From Streptomyces novaecaesareae (GTDB lineage Bacteria; Actinomycetota; Actinomycetes; Streptomycetales; Streptomycetaceae): a stretch of 62,633 nt of DNA. Of the stretch, positions 1 through 9,229 are shown one piece after another (position 1 is the first letter of the stretch; every line of letters starts with the position of its first letter). The translations under genes and the position numbers were made by a program. The notes beneath the pieces are model-generated. The model had not been told where the DNA came from, did no database searches, and saw only the letters and a list, made by a program, of their open reading frames with translations. The stretch covers positions 1 through 62,633 of the forward strand of contig NZ_JNWQ01000037.1 of NCBI RefSeq assembly GCF_000716875.1, in the 5' to 3' direction.

Positions 1-88
1 CTCCTGCTAGCAATCACGTCCCCGACCAGCCCGAGCACCCCGCCTCCGGCCCACACCAGCCCCGTGACCTGCACGTTCAGGTTGGCAA

Positions 89-793
89 TTGCTCACTGGG
101 AATCAGCCGGCGGCCTACGGCCTGTGGCGCGATGCTGTGCTCTCGGGGACGAAGCTGGCCGGCGATGACCGCGCGGAGGTGCTCGCCTTCGCCATACCGG
201 TGTTCAAGGCAGCGGGCGAGGAGGCGACCAACGCTCTCATCGGGTACGTCGGCGAGTGGCTGTGGTACCTGACAACGCGCGAACTACCTCCAGAGGCCGA
301 CCGGACGATCGAGATCATCAACTCGCCGAGTGGCACGGTTACGGACAGCGGTGGTGATGGGATAGTCGTCCACCGTCTGACAGGTACGGAGGGCGAATTC
401 TCTTTCAGGCTGTGGGAGATGAAGAAGTTCACGGCCGACCCTGCGAAATCGAGCGATGTGGGGGCAACGATCCGGAACGCGTGGCGTCAGCTCGGCACGA
501 GCGGAGCCGAGTACCTGGCGATGATGTCGTTCGCCGACAAGCACCTTTCCAAGGACTCTCACGCGTTCGTCAGCACCCTCGTGCGACAGTGGGTGCAGGC
601 GGCTCCTTCCAGCAACGCGGGGGTGAGCGTGGCGCTCGACGAGACCGCAGTTCCGCAGCAGGCGTTCCACCTGTCTCACACGCACTTCACTTCACACACG
701 CATGACGGCGCGTTGGCAGGGTTGATCATCGGCATTGATGAACTCGGTGAGTTCGCCAAGGACGTGAGGAGCTATGTGTGGAGCGCACTCTAG
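89..793 (+). CDS. hamA: HamA-like (DUF1837) PD-(D/E)XK nuclease of a Hachiman-type defence pair
   Basis: Likely the nuclease effector of a Hachiman-type anti-phage system, in which HamA cuts DNA when released by the HamB helicase. The 234-residue frame shows a HamA-like layout: GEWLWYL (E56), then SGGDGIVVHR (D90), then LWEMKKF (E110, K112). Together these give the acidic...D...E-x-K set of a PD-(D/E)XK fold. The stop overlaps the helicase start by 16 nt, so the pair is translationally coupled. The only upstream start in frame is TTG at 89, with a stop at 65-67; GTG at 136 is another choice. HamA proteins usually carry more N-terminal sequence, and frame 1 is open through positions 1-100, so the 5' end may be frameshifted or cut. 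Family call rests on motifs and neighbour, not on a database search. Confidence 0.66.
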   Translation: MLTGNQPAAYGLWRDAVLSGTKLAGDDRAEVLAFAIPVFKAAGEEATNALIGYVGEWLWYLTTRELPPEADRTIEIINSPSGTVTDSGGDGIVVHRLTGTEGEFSFRLWEMKKFTADPAKSSDVGATIRNAWRQLGTSGAEYLAMMSFADKHLSKDSHAFVSTLVRQWVQAAPSSNAGVSVALDETAVPQQAFHLSHTHFTSHTHDGALAGLIIGIDELGEFAKDVRSYVWSAL

Positions 794-3700
794 ACCTGCA
801 GGTCCTCACCCATGCCCTTGGTGATCACAGCGGTGCGATCCTCCCCACCCCGGCAGAGCTTCTCAACCTCCTGACGCAGCTGGAAATAGACGCGTTGCGG
901 GCCGACTCCGGTGTTCCGGAGGACGTCCTGAACACTGCGTGGCTCCTCCACGGCCTGGCCGCGGTCAGCCCCGGCGCGGCGGACTACAACCCAGCCCAAG
1001 TCCGTCACGCGTTCGCCGTCAGTGCGCACGTCCTGGACCTCGCCCTCGCTGGCGCGCACGATGACACCGAGCGTCTGAAGATGGCCTTCGCCGCGCAGGC
1101 CGGCTACCGGCGATGCGAGCAGGACCCCAACGCCACCGCCGTGTACCGCGCCGTCGAACGGCTCGTAAGAACCGATGTGGAGCTCCCCGACCACGTCGAA
1201 ACCCTCGCTCTCGAAGCGGGCGTGGCCTTCCTCGGCATGGACCGTCCGGCATTCACCACGGCGCTGCGAGCCTGGCGCCGCCAGCTAGCTCAGCTCCGCA
1301 CGCTTCTCGGCCGCCGCTTCGATCGGCCGGACACCCTGGCTGGCACCATGTACGGGCCGGCCGAGGCCGTCGTCAACGCGGTCCACCACCTCCACCAGCA
1401 CCTCGCCTTCGGCGGCCCAGAGGACTTGGACATCGCCGTGCAACTCCTCGGTCGCGTCGTGGGTCAGCAGGTGGGTTCGGGCGATTTGCTGGCGCGTTGG
1501 GTGGCCTCGCATCTGCTGGAGTTGAGTGAAGACCTGTCCGCCAGCAGCCTCTACAACCTGCTGCCACCGGGGACCCCGCCAGCCGTGGCACGGACGTTCG
1601 CGCTCTCCAGCCCGCCGGTGCTCACGCTGTGGCCGCCGCAGCGCAAGCTGCTCGAACTCGAACGAGGGAACCCGGTCGACCCCGCGACCACTCGCAGCCT
1701 GATCAGCGTGCCCACGAGCGCGGGCAAGACGCTCATGGCGCAACTGGTGATTTGCGCACATCTGGCGCAGGCCTCTGGGGGGGTGCTGTACGTGTCACCG
1801 ATGCGCAGTCTCGGGCGGGAGATGCGGCAGGCGCTGCGTGGGCGGTTGCGGCTGCTGGGTCGGCGGCTGGCCGCCGAGCTGCCGGACTTCCCCATCGGCG
1901 AACGGGGGCTGGGCAATCTCAACGACGACGTGGAGATCCTCACCCCGGAGCGGCTGATGCACATGCTGCGCCACGATCCGGTGGAGGCGCTCGACGGCGT
2001 CGGGCTGATCGTGGTGGACGAGGCCCATCACATGGCGCGGGCTCAGCGGGGCTTCGTGTTGGAGGGGCTGCTGGCGTTCTGCCAGGTTCACCCAGGTGCA
2101 CCTCGGCTGGTGCTGCTGTCCGCGGCGGTGGGGAACCGGGCTTCGTTGGCATCCTGGTTGGACCCGTCCCGTCCGCCCGAGGAGGTGTACTTCAGCGACA
2201 CCTGGCGTGGGCCGCGGCGTCTGCACGGGCTGCTGTCCCCGCACTACATGCGAGATCGGGTGGAGCGGACTGCGCGCAAGCCCACCAAGAAGGCGCGAGG
2301 GCGCGTCAAGGCTGTGGTGCCGATGGCCTTGCGGATGGCACTGCGCCCCACTACGGCGTCCAAGCCGACGGTGTTGCTCACCCGGGAGCTCGGGCGGCGG
2401 TCGTATGCCGAGACGTATCCCGGGGACTGGAGCCGTGAGACCCTGCTCGCAGGCGGTACCGCGAGCTATCGGCTGTTCGCGGCGGGCGCTGCCTACCTGA
2501 CGACCAAGGGCAGCGTCCTCGTGGTCGTCGCCACGAAGAAGGAAGCCCGCAACACCGCGCGCGCGATAGCCGAGCACCTGGAGGAGCGGGCCGAGGCCGA
2601 GTCCCTGGTCACGTACCTATCCGAAACTCTGGGGTCGGAACACCCGCTGGTGTGGTGCGCCCGCAAGGGTGTCGCCTACCATCACGGTGCGCTGCCGGAC
2701 GATGTCCTGGAGGCGGTCGAGGACGCGTTGCGGGCCGGGCAGCTCCTGGCGATCGCCAGCACTAGCACGTTGACCGACGGCGTCAACCTGCCTGTGCGCA
2801 CGGTCATTGTCCATCACTCGATCAGCGGGGACTTTCTCAGCTACGAACGGCAACGGCAGATGAGCGATGCGGAGTTGCTCAACGCGGTTGGCCGGGCCGG
2901 GCGCGCCGGGCGTGAGAGCGAGGGATGGATCCTGCTTACCCGGCCGGTCACACCCGCCAATGCCGACTTCGATCGGCTCGCCCCGGGCGACGACCAGCTG
3001 CGCGTCACCTCGGCTCTGCTGGACGCCGAGGTCCTGGAGCAACTTTCCGAGGCCGAGAACAGGGTTCGGGACGATGCCGACGAGGTGCTCATGCTCGCGG
3101 GTACGCTGGTCGCGGACTTCGTCGCCTATGTGTGGTTCACCGTGGACGCGCTCGGCTCGATGCCCGCCTTGAACAGCACCCCGCTCAAAGCCGTCGAGAA
3201 CCTGCCCGCGCTCCAGCTGGTGGAGGACCCGCAGGAACGCGCGAGGTGGCTGTCACTGGCCGAGAAGGTCGCTGCGGTGCACGCGGTGACCAGCCCGACG
3301 ACCCGCAGGCGCTGGGCCACTACCGGCACCAGCCTGTTCAGCGCCCGCAATCTCGACGAGGTCGCCCGCTGGCTCACTGGCGAGGTCCGCGCCCTGACGG
3401 CACACCGCGACGAGGCACAGTGGGAAGGCGACTTCGAAGGGTGGCCGCTGGCCGTGGAGGAGTGGTCGCTTCGCCGCACACTCGACTTCCTCACCCAGCA
3501 CAACGTGCTCGACATGCTGCTCCGTCTGCCCGAGGTCGAGGGAAACTGGAAGTTCACCGACCAGGAGCACCGGGGTAAACCCCTGCAGGTGCCAGTCAGC
3601 CAAGCGATCACCGACTGGATCTCCGGCATGCCCATCCCCCACCTCGCACAGCGCTGGCTGCCGGCCGTGGACCGAGTGTGGGCACTGGAGCAGACCGTCG

Positions 3701-4320
3701 ACAACATCAGCGGCACCTTCGAGCACGCCCTGTCCTGGACCCTCGGGGCGCTGATCCACCTGGTCAACACGCGGCTCGACGACGCCGGCTCCAGCACTCG
3801 CCTCCACCCCGAGACCAGCTGGTACCTGCGGCACGGCGTCGACACGACGCAAGCCCTGAAACTGCTCACCTCCGGCATAACCTCGCGCCGTCTCGCCCAT
3901 GCCATGGGATCCGTGGCGGCTGAGCAACGGATCCCATCCGCAGACATGAAGGAGTGGGTGACCGCCTGGCAGATGGAAGGCTGGATCTCGCTCTTTGGTC
4001 CCACGGCGCGGGAGATCGACGAACTGCTGGAGTACGTCCGCCAGCCACGGGACCTGATCGGCGAACTCATGGCCGACCGCACACCCCTTGTGGAGGTCGC
4101 CCTCGACCCGTGGCAGGAACCAGTAGCGGGCGAAGCCACCCTGGTGCGGCCGAGCCCCAACTCGCCGACGCTCAGCGTTTTCGTCGGGCAGCTCTGGGCG
4201 GGATACATCCAGGTCCAGCACCAGGTCGACGTTCTCGCCGTGCTTGACAGCGGACTGCCGTTAAGCCTCTATCTGATGAACGGGCAGCTGACCATCGGAA
4301 AGGCACCGTCGTCCGGCTGA
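778..4320 (+). CDS. hamB: HamB-like Superfamily 2 DEAH-box helicase
   Basis: An 1180-residue SF2 helicase, the probable DNA-sensing and motor partner of the preceding nuclease. Visible motifs are PTSAGKT (Walker A, about residue 312), VVDEAHH (motif II, about 414), LLSAAVGN in the motif III position (SAA in place of the usual SAT), ASTSTLTDGVNLPV (motif V) and NAVGRAGRAGR (motif VI, about 705). The 300 residues before the motor and 450 after it match no domain I can name; long helical extensions are usual in HamB and other Ski2-like enzymes. Start is GTG at 778, inside the end of hamA. A rare TTA leucine codon lies near the 3' end (4261-4263). An Lhr- or Ski2-type repair helicase is the alternative, but the upstream nuclease and tRNA-linked island favour Hachiman. 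Confidence 0.72.
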   Translation: MERTLDLQVLTHALGDHSGAILPTPAELLNLLTQLEIDALRADSGVPEDVLNTAWLLHGLAAVSPGAADYNPAQVRHAFAVSAHVLDLALAGAHDDTERLKMAFAAQAGYRRCEQDPNATAVYRAVERLVRTDVELPDHVETLALEAGVAFLGMDRPAFTTALRAWRRQLAQLRTLLGRRFDRPDTLAGTMYGPAEAVVNAVHHLHQHLAFGGPEDLDIAVQLLGRVVGQQVGSGDLLARWVASHLLELSEDLSASSLYNLLPPGTPPAVARTFALSSPPVLTLWPPQRKLLELERGNPVDPATTRSLISVPTSAGKTLMAQLVICAHLAQASGGVLYVSPMRSLGREMRQALRGRLRLLGRRLAAELPDFPIGERGLGNLNDDVEILTPERLMHMLRHDPVEALDGVGLIVVDEAHHMARAQRGFVLEGLLAFCQVHPGAPRLVLLSAAVGNRASLASWLDPSRPPEEVYFSDTWRGPRRLHGLLSPHYMRDRVERTARKPTKKARGRVKAVVPMALRMALRPTTASKPTVLLTRELGRRSYAETYPGDWSRETLLAGGTASYRLFAAGAAYLTTKGSVLVVVATKKEARNTARAIAEHLEERAEAESLVTYLSETLGSEHPLVWCARKGVAYHHGALPDDVLEAVEDALRAGQLLAIASTSTLTDGVNLPVRTVIVHHSISGDFLSYERQRQMSDAELLNAVGRAGRAGRESEGWILLTRPVTPANADFDRLAPGDDQLRVTSALLDAEVLEQLSEAENRVRDDADEVLMLAGTLVADFVAYVWFTVDALGSMPALNSTPLKAVENLPALQLVEDPQERARWLSLAEKVAAVHAVTSPTTRRRWATTGTSLFSARNLDEVARWLTGEVRALTAHRDEAQWEGDFEGWPLAVEEWSLRRTLDFLTQHNVLDMLLRLPEVEGNWKFTDQEHRGKPLQVPVSQAITDWISGMPIPHLAQRWLPAVDRVWALEQTVDNISGTFEHALSWTLGALIHLVNTRLDDAGSSTRLHPETSWYLRHGVDTTQALKLLTSGITSRRLAHAMGSVAAEQRIPSADMKEWVTAWQMEGWISLFGPTAREIDELLEYVRQPRDLIGELMADRTPLVEVALDPWQEPVAGEATLVRPSPNSPTLSVFVGQLWAGYIQVQHQVDVLAVLDSGLPLSLYLMNGQLTIGKAPSSG

Positions 4321-4668
4321 CAGGGGCTGTCCGAGCCGGGCGGCGTCGACCTGCTCCGGCTGCCTGAAGGATGTCTTTAAAATGCACAGCTACTGAGCAG
4401 CGGCTTTGCCGGTGAACGCTCTCGGGGCGTGATCGCTGGTCGCGGGTTCCCGAAGCGCAACGATCCGACTTCGCTCCGGGTCAACGCCCTCCAGGTCGGG
4501 TCAAGGTCACGGCAAGCGCAACACCCACCCGCGGGATCACCTCACCTGCGCCTCCCAAGCACTTGTCGCCACGACAAGGGATCGTCCCAGGTCAGAGCAG
4601 GTTTTGGTGCCCCGGTGAGAGCGGGGTGAGTGCGGCGTTGCTCGACCTTCGATCCGCAGCGCGGGAGC
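4321..4668. other. Intergenic stretch between hamB and integrase
   Basis: No convincing gene, RNA or terminator is visible in these 348 bases. A GTG at 4630 is in frame with the integrase, but the residues it would add do not resemble the family. The region probably holds the integrase promoter. Confidence 0.4.
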
Positions 4669-6018
4669 ATGAGCGTGGCAATTTCACACGAACCTCCTTT
4701 GGGGGCGATCACCATGCGCTCCGCAGCCCACACCGGGCACGTCTTCCGCCGGTGCGGCTGCCGCGACCACAACGGCAGGCAGCTCGGGGCCAGTTGCCCC
4801 AAGCTCGCCACCGAGCCCGATCACCGCACCTGGACCTTCTCTCTCGACCTCCCCTCCCCCGGCCGGCACCGCAACATCGTCCGCCGCGGCGGCTACCCCA
4901 CCGCCGAAGCCGCCCGAACCGCCCTGCGCCGGATGATCGAAGGGCAGGCCGGCGGCTTAAACGCCGACCCCAACCAGACCATCACCGACTACCTCACCTC
5001 CTGGCTCAAGGACAAGAAGCTCACCCTCAAGCCCACCACCTACGTCCGCTACCGCGATTACGTCACCAACGACCTGATCCCCGCCTTCGGCCAGGTCAGG
5101 CTCGACGATCTCGGCTACTCGCACATCGCCGCCTTCGTCCACACCCAACTCGACGCCGGACGCGGCAAAGTGACCGTCCACCGCTGCCTCGCCACGCTCT
5201 CCAGCACCCTCGGCGACGCCGTCCGACACCACCGGCTCCCCTACAACCCGGCACGCCCGACCGTCATCCCGCGGCCCGCCGCAGCCGAACGTCAGATCTG
5301 GACCGTCCAGGACGCCATCCACTTCCTGCACTGTTGCCGCGCCGCCGATCCAGCCTTCGCCGACCTCATCGAGGTCCTCATCGGCACCGGCATTCGCAAG
5401 GGCGAAGCTCTCGGACTGCACTGGAACGACGTGCACCTGCCCGAGCGTGTCCTCTACGTCCGCTACACGCTCTCCGCCGTCGACAACAACCACCTGATCA
5501 TCACCGCGCCGAAGACCCGCAGCAGCAAGGGCTGGGTCGCGATCTCCCCGCGCGTCGCCGTCGCCCTGCGTCACCGGGCCGAGGCAAAGAGCCCCTCACC
5601 CGCCCGATCGATCCGCGGCGGCTTCGTCTTCCACCGCCCCGACGGACGCCCTCTCCACCCCGAATACGTCCTCAACCACTTTCACTACCTCTGCCGTGAG
5701 TTCGGCGTCCCCCGCACCACCATCCACGACCTACGCCACCTCGCGGCGACCATCTCGATCACCGCCGGGGTGCCCCTCACCGTCGTCTCCAAGACCCTGC
5801 GGCACGCCACCCTGTCCATCACCGCGAACATCTACGGCCATCTGACCACCCAGGCCGCCCGTGACGCCGTCGACACCATCGACCACGCCCTCACCACCGC
5901 CGACCAACCGGTTTCCGCCCCTATCCAGCTGCCCCACCCGAGAACACCGGACACTCACGCACCCCGAATCCCCAGACATCTCACCACGGCCAAAAATCCA
6001 AATCAGAAGGCAAGTTGA
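4669..6018 (+). CDS. int: Tyrosine-family site-specific integrase
   Basis: A 449-residue phage/ICE-type integrase that recombines DNA at the tRNA-derived attachment site lying 132 bp downstream. The N-terminus has a Cys-rich segment (VFRRCGCRD...ASCPKL) common in actinobacterial integrases, then a SAM-like core-binding domain. The catalytic domain shows R243 (GTGIRKGEAL), H353-x-x-R356-H (HDLRH), H379 (LRHATLS) and nucleophile Y389 (NIYGHL). The chosen ATG at 4669 begins MSVAISHE; ATG at 4714 is nearly as good, and GTG at 4630 gives an unlikely leader. A TTA leucine codon at 4957-4959 could make translation depend on the bldA tRNA. The gene points at the att site, so it belongs to the element whose right end is that site. 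It is the only integrase in the window. Confidence 0.95.
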   Translation: MSVAISHEPPLGAITMRSAAHTGHVFRRCGCRDHNGRQLGASCPKLATEPDHRTWTFSLDLPSPGRHRNIVRRGGYPTAEAARTALRRMIEGQAGGLNADPNQTITDYLTSWLKDKKLTLKPTTYVRYRDYVTNDLIPAFGQVRLDDLGYSHIAAFVHTQLDAGRGKVTVHRCLATLSSTLGDAVRHHRLPYNPARPTVIPRPAAAERQIWTVQDAIHFLHCCRAADPAFADLIEVLIGTGIRKGEALGLHWNDVHLPERVLYVRYTLSAVDNNHLIITAPKTRSSKGWVAISPRVAVALRHRAEAKSPSPARSIRGGFVFHRPDGRPLHPEYVLNHFHYLCREFGVPRTTIHDLRHLAATISITAGVPLTVVSKTLRHATLSITANIYGHLTTQAARDAVDTIDHALTTADQPVSAPIQLPHPRTPDTHAPRIPRHLTTAKNPNQKAS

Positions 6019-6097
6019 CGCTCACGCCCGGAGGTCGAGAAGATCCATCTCAGATCACCGATATCACAATGCACTCACAAAGCCCCGAAAACGCTTC

Positions 6098-6130
6098 AAG
6101 GCCGTTCCCGCCATCAGGCGGAAACGGCCT
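6098..6130 (-). terminator. Terminator-like hairpin next to att copy 1
   Basis: An inverted repeat with arms AAGGCCGTT and AACGGCCT plus an inner CCGCC/GGCGG pair. It lies 20 bp from the tRNA-Pro 3' fragment, in the same relative position as the terminator of the intact tRNA gene. It looks like a carried-along copy of a tRNA terminator. Confidence 0.6.
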
Positions 6131-6150
6131 ACGACCTGCATTTTGCAAGT

Positions 6151-6191
6151 CGGGACGACAGGATTTGAACCTGCGACCCCTTGACCCCCAG
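6151..6191 (-). repeat. att: Attachment site: 41-bp copy of the tRNA-Pro(GGG) 3' end
   Basis: These 41 bases are identical to the 3' part of the tRNA-Pro gene at 54135-54208: acceptor strand, T arm, variable loop and anticodon arm as far as the CCCCCAG run. The match then stops, so this is not a functional tRNA. Such duplicated tRNA ends are the classic footprint of tyrosine-integrase elements. It is 132 bp from the integrase stop codon and marks a junction between two accreted elements. Confidence 0.92.
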
Positions 6192-6643
6192 AAGAATGCC
6201 CAACTGGTGTTCAGCAGTCCGAATCCCGCAGGTCAGGGCCCACCCCGTCCACCACCCACGACGCCTGATGACATCTCATGATGCCCAGTCCGTGAGAGGC
6301 GCGTGAGAGGCAACGGGCGAGGGAAAGTTCGAAAGTGATTTGCCTCACACCCCATGGCGGCGCTGATCGGCGTCCCCGAGTGTCTCATTCCGCCCCCGCC
6401 CTGGCGCGGCCAGCAGCTGGCTTCGGAAACCATCCCAACTATTCCTGCCATCACCGCGGCAATGCAGTGCTGGCCAACCAATAATTCCCTCACCCGGAAT
6501 TATCGGCAAATCCCCGACGCGGTCGGATGCCGTCGTCCAGGACGTACTCCGGGTCGGCGTCACGCAGGGCACTGGTCAGGCCGTGAGGCGAGGTTAACGA
6601 GCCGCACCGACACTCGGGCTCGGTGAAACCGATACAGAAATGA
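6192..6643. other. Gene-free DNA at the start of element 2
   Basis: About 450 bases with no plausible coding frame. There are short AT-richer patches near 6330-6350 and 6480-6500, unlike the surroundings. Nothing recognisable was seen. Confidence 0.4.
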
Positions 6644-6674
6644 CGAGGCCCTGGCCGGGGGGTACCAGGGCCTC
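6644..6674. terminator. Strong inverted repeat, probable terminator
   Basis: Perfect 11-bp arms (CGAGGCCCTGG and CCAGGGCCTCG) around a 9-base G-rich loop, with no U tract. It lies 79 bp beyond the stop of the minus-strand lipoprotein gene, fitting an actinobacterial stem-only terminator for it. Confidence 0.65.
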
Positions 6675-6752
6675 GTCGGGGAAGCGGGCCACGGCCACGG
6701 GGCGGGGCCATGACCACGCTGGTCTCACAATGCCTCGTTCTCGGGCATAGAA

Positions 6753-7073
6753 CTACTGATCTTTGACCTCGAGCCCGACCGTTCCGCCCTCGGTCTTGCC
6801 GAGGTGGAGCCGAGAACGCCCGAAGGTGACGTCGATCCCCTTGCGCAGGGTAATCGCGATGGCGTGCGAGTCGAGCGTAACCGAGTTGTCATCGACGTTC
6901 TCCACCGCGGAGGTCTGCCCACCGATGGTCGCTGACTGCCCGGACTTGAGATCGAGTTGGCAGGTCTGCTTCTTGGAGCCGAGAACGGCGTGGTCGGGCT
7001 CACCGCATCCGACGGCGGTCGCGGACAAGGCGACCAGCAAGGCCAGTGAGGCTGCGCTCTTGAACGTGCCCAC
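6753..7073 (-). CDS. Small secreted lipoprotein of unknown function
   Basis: A 106-residue protein with a lipoprotein signal peptide: hydrophobic residues 7-20 end in a lipobox TAVGC, so Cys23 should be lipidated and the mature 84 residues held on the outer face of the membrane. The mature part is polar and beta-rich, with IGGQTSAVENVDDNSVTL and GKTEGGTVGLEV, and contains one further Cys. Start is GTG at 7073 behind a purine-rich GGGGGAGAG. It lies downstream of the exporter gene on the same strand with a 170-bp gap. I do not recognise a family. Confidence 0.75.
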   Translation of the reverse strand: MGTFKSAASLALLVALSATAVGCGEPDHAVLGSKKQTCQLDLKSGQSATIGGQTSAVENVDDNSVTLDSHAIAITLRKGIDVTFGRSRLHLGKTEGGTVGLEVKDQ

Positions 7074-7247
7074 GATCTCTCCCCCTTTCTTCGTCAGGGC
7101 TGGTCTCGCGGTATGTTGCGGTCTGATCGCGGCGCCTCGGTCCGCAAGCGCCTGGTGACTTCTCCCTAAGCCGCCGACCCTGGCAGCCAGTTGGGCGAAG
7201 GCGGGATGGCAGCGGCTGTGCTGGCGCCCGCGGACAGGGCCAGGAGA

Positions 7248-9026
7248 TCACCCGATGATCACCGTGTCGTGGCTTCGCTCCTCGAATTCGCTCAGCTCGT
7301 GGCCTCGGACCCGGGGAAGGACGAACACCAGCAGGAAGCAGGCGACGAACAGGCCGACTTGCAGGAAGAGGGTTCGCTCTGCCGCCTCGGCAAAGTCGGT
7401 GCGCAGGTCGCGGCTCGCCTCGGCCTGGAGGACGTCTGCCACCTTCGCGGCGAGCTGGATCTGACTGCTTCCGCCCGGCGGATTGCTCTCGGCCTGGCAG
7501 CTGGCCGGGACGGCGGCGGGGTCCTTCTCGTTGGCCCGGTCGTGGAAGCAGGCGCGGTATTGCTGGATCATCCGGTCAGCCGCCGGCTCGTCCAGCTTAA
7601 GTACGACCAGCTCCCGTTTGAGTTGCGGGACTTGAGCCGCGGTGACGGAGTCCGCGTGACTGCCGAGCAGTCCGAAGAAGAATGTGCCCAGGACCGCGAT
7701 ACCGACAGCACTGCCGATCTGCTGCGCGGTGGTAAGTGCGCCGGAGGCCGCGCCGGCCTGATCAAGTGGCACCTTGGCCAGGACCAGGGTGACCAGCGGG
7801 GTGACGGTCAGCCCGAAGCCGATGCCCGAGAGGACGAGGGACGGCAGCAGTTGGAGAGTGTGGAGGTCGGTGCCCCAGCGGTGCACGACCCAGATGGTCG
7901 CGCCGGTGCCGAGGATGAGGAGAGCCAGCCCCAGGTGCAGGATTGGACGACCGAGCCGAGGGGCCAGCGCGATGGAGGTGCCGGACCCGACCGCCGAGCC
8001 CAGCGCGTAGGGAACGAGAGCCAGGCCCGCCTGAAGAGCCGTGTAGCCGAGGCCCGTTTGGACGTAGAGGCTGAACACCAGGAAGAAGGGCAGGAAGGCG
8101 CCGTAGAAGAGGATGACCAGGACCAGTCCGCCGGTGAAGCTGCGGTTGCGGAACAGGCTCATCCGGACGAGCGGACTGCTGCCTGACCGTGCGCGGTACT
8201 GCTCGTAGACCGCGAAGAGCAGTAACAGAGCGGCACCGGCGCCCATCAGGGTGAACAGCCATTTCGGCCAGTCGAGTTCACGCCCCTGAACGAGCGGATA
8301 GACGATCAGCGCGAGGCTTGCGGTGACCAGGAAGACTCCCGGCAGATCGACGGCACCCGGGTTCTCCGCACGGGACTCCGGGAGGTAGCGGAGAGCGAGC
8401 AGCACTGCCAGGATGCCAACCGGTACGTTGACCAGGAAGATGGGCCGCCAGCCCCAGCCGAACAGGTCGACCCGGATGAGCAGGCCGCCGACCAGCGGGC
8501 CAGTGATCGCAGCGAGGCCGATGATGCCCCCGAGGATGCCGAGCACGACGCCTCGTCGCTCCGGCGGGACGGTGGCTTGGATAACGGAATAGACCTGCGG
8601 GTACATCAAGGCGGCGGCGAGCCCTTGAAGGAGCCTGGCGACCACCAGCAGTTCCGCGCTGCCGGCGGCTCCGCACAGCAACGAGGCCGCGGTGAAGGCG
8701 ATCATTCCGACCAGGAAGATCCGCTTTCGCCCGGCCCGGTCTCCCAGTCTCCCTCCGGCCATCAGCAGGACCGCGAACGCCAGTGTGTATCCGGCCAGAA
8801 CCCACTGGATCTGGGAGTAGCTCGCCCCCAGCCCGTTCTGGATCGCGGCAACGGCAACATTCACGATGCTTACATCGATCAGCTGCATGAACGCGGCCGC
8901 CAGCACGATGGCGAGTGCGATCCAACTGTGCCGCCCGGCGGGTTTCGCGTGCACGGCGCGTGCCGGCACTTCCCCCTTGCCGAGGTCAACCATGGCCTCT
9001 CCCACGGGTTGTAGCGGTTTAGACAT
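7248..9026 (-). CDS. DHA2-type (14-TM) MFS drug exporter
   Basis: A 592-residue major-facilitator protein of the EmrB/QacA (DHA2) type, which exports drugs by proton antiport. Hydrophobic helices run from about residue 35. Motif A (GRLGDRAGRKR) lies between TM2 and TM3, and a large extracellular loop with two Cys (RACFHDR...ASCQAES) precedes the last helix. It sits in the azole-peptide element and is probably the product exporter and self-resistance pump. ATG at 9026 is preferred to the GTG one codon earlier. The promoter region carries two operator-like dyads related to the one before the TetR gene at 14001-14753. Confidence 0.9.
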   Translation of the reverse strand: MSKPLQPVGEAMVDLGKGEVPARAVHAKPAGRHSWIALAIVLAAAFMQLIDVSIVNVAVAAIQNGLGASYSQIQWVLAGYTLAFAVLLMAGGRLGDRAGRKRIFLVGMIAFTAASLLCGAAGSAELLVVARLLQGLAAALMYPQVYSVIQATVPPERRGVVLGILGGIIGLAAITGPLVGGLLIRVDLFGWGWRPIFLVNVPVGILAVLLALRYLPESRAENPGAVDLPGVFLVTASLALIVYPLVQGRELDWPKWLFTLMGAGAALLLLFAVYEQYRARSGSSPLVRMSLFRNRSFTGGLVLVILFYGAFLPFFLVFSLYVQTGLGYTALQAGLALVPYALGSAVGSGTSIALAPRLGRPILHLGLALLILGTGATIWVVHRWGTDLHTLQLLPSLVLSGIGFGLTVTPLVTLVLAKVPLDQAGAASGALTTAQQIGSAVGIAVLGTFFFGLLGSHADSVTAAQVPQLKRELVVLKLDEPAADRMIQQYRACFHDRANEKDPAAVPASCQAESNPPGGSSQIQLAAKVADVLQAEASRDLRTDFAEAAERTLFLQVGLFVACFLLVFVLPRVRGHELSEFEERSHDTVIIG

Positions 9027-9034
9027 CACTTACC

Positions 9035-9066
9035 CTAACAACATTAGAGTCACCTATCAACGTTAG
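9035..9066. promoter_or_regulatory. Two operator-like 13-bp dyads upstream of the MFS exporter
   Basis: CTAACAACATTAG (9035-9047) and CTATCAACGTTAG (9054-9066) are near-identical pseudopalindromes spaced 19 bp centre to centre, about two helical turns. They lie directly upstream of the exporter start. The half-sites CTAAC/GTTAG recur upstream of the TetR gene, so they are likely TetR operators. Confidence 0.6.
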
Positions 9067-9229
9067 GTAGGTGCATGCCTCGATGTTCGCCTATCAGTCC
9101 GCAGGCCGGATGCGGAAGGAACCCGGACATACGTGTGCGCCCGGGGCCGGTCGGCGGTGCTTGCCGACTGGCCCAGGGCGCACGTGGCTTCGGGGTCAGG
9201 CCGTTACGGGAGGAGCAGAGGCGCCCCGA

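Noticed and set aside
6151..6191. tRNA-Pro gene at the att copies
   Set aside because: Only the 3' half is present at 6151, 24868 and 26438. The D arm and 5' acceptor strand are missing, so no tRNA can form.
7191..8186. 331-residue plus-strand frame
   Set aside because: Mirror of the MFS exporter; polar Glu/Arg-rich composition typical of antisense frames.
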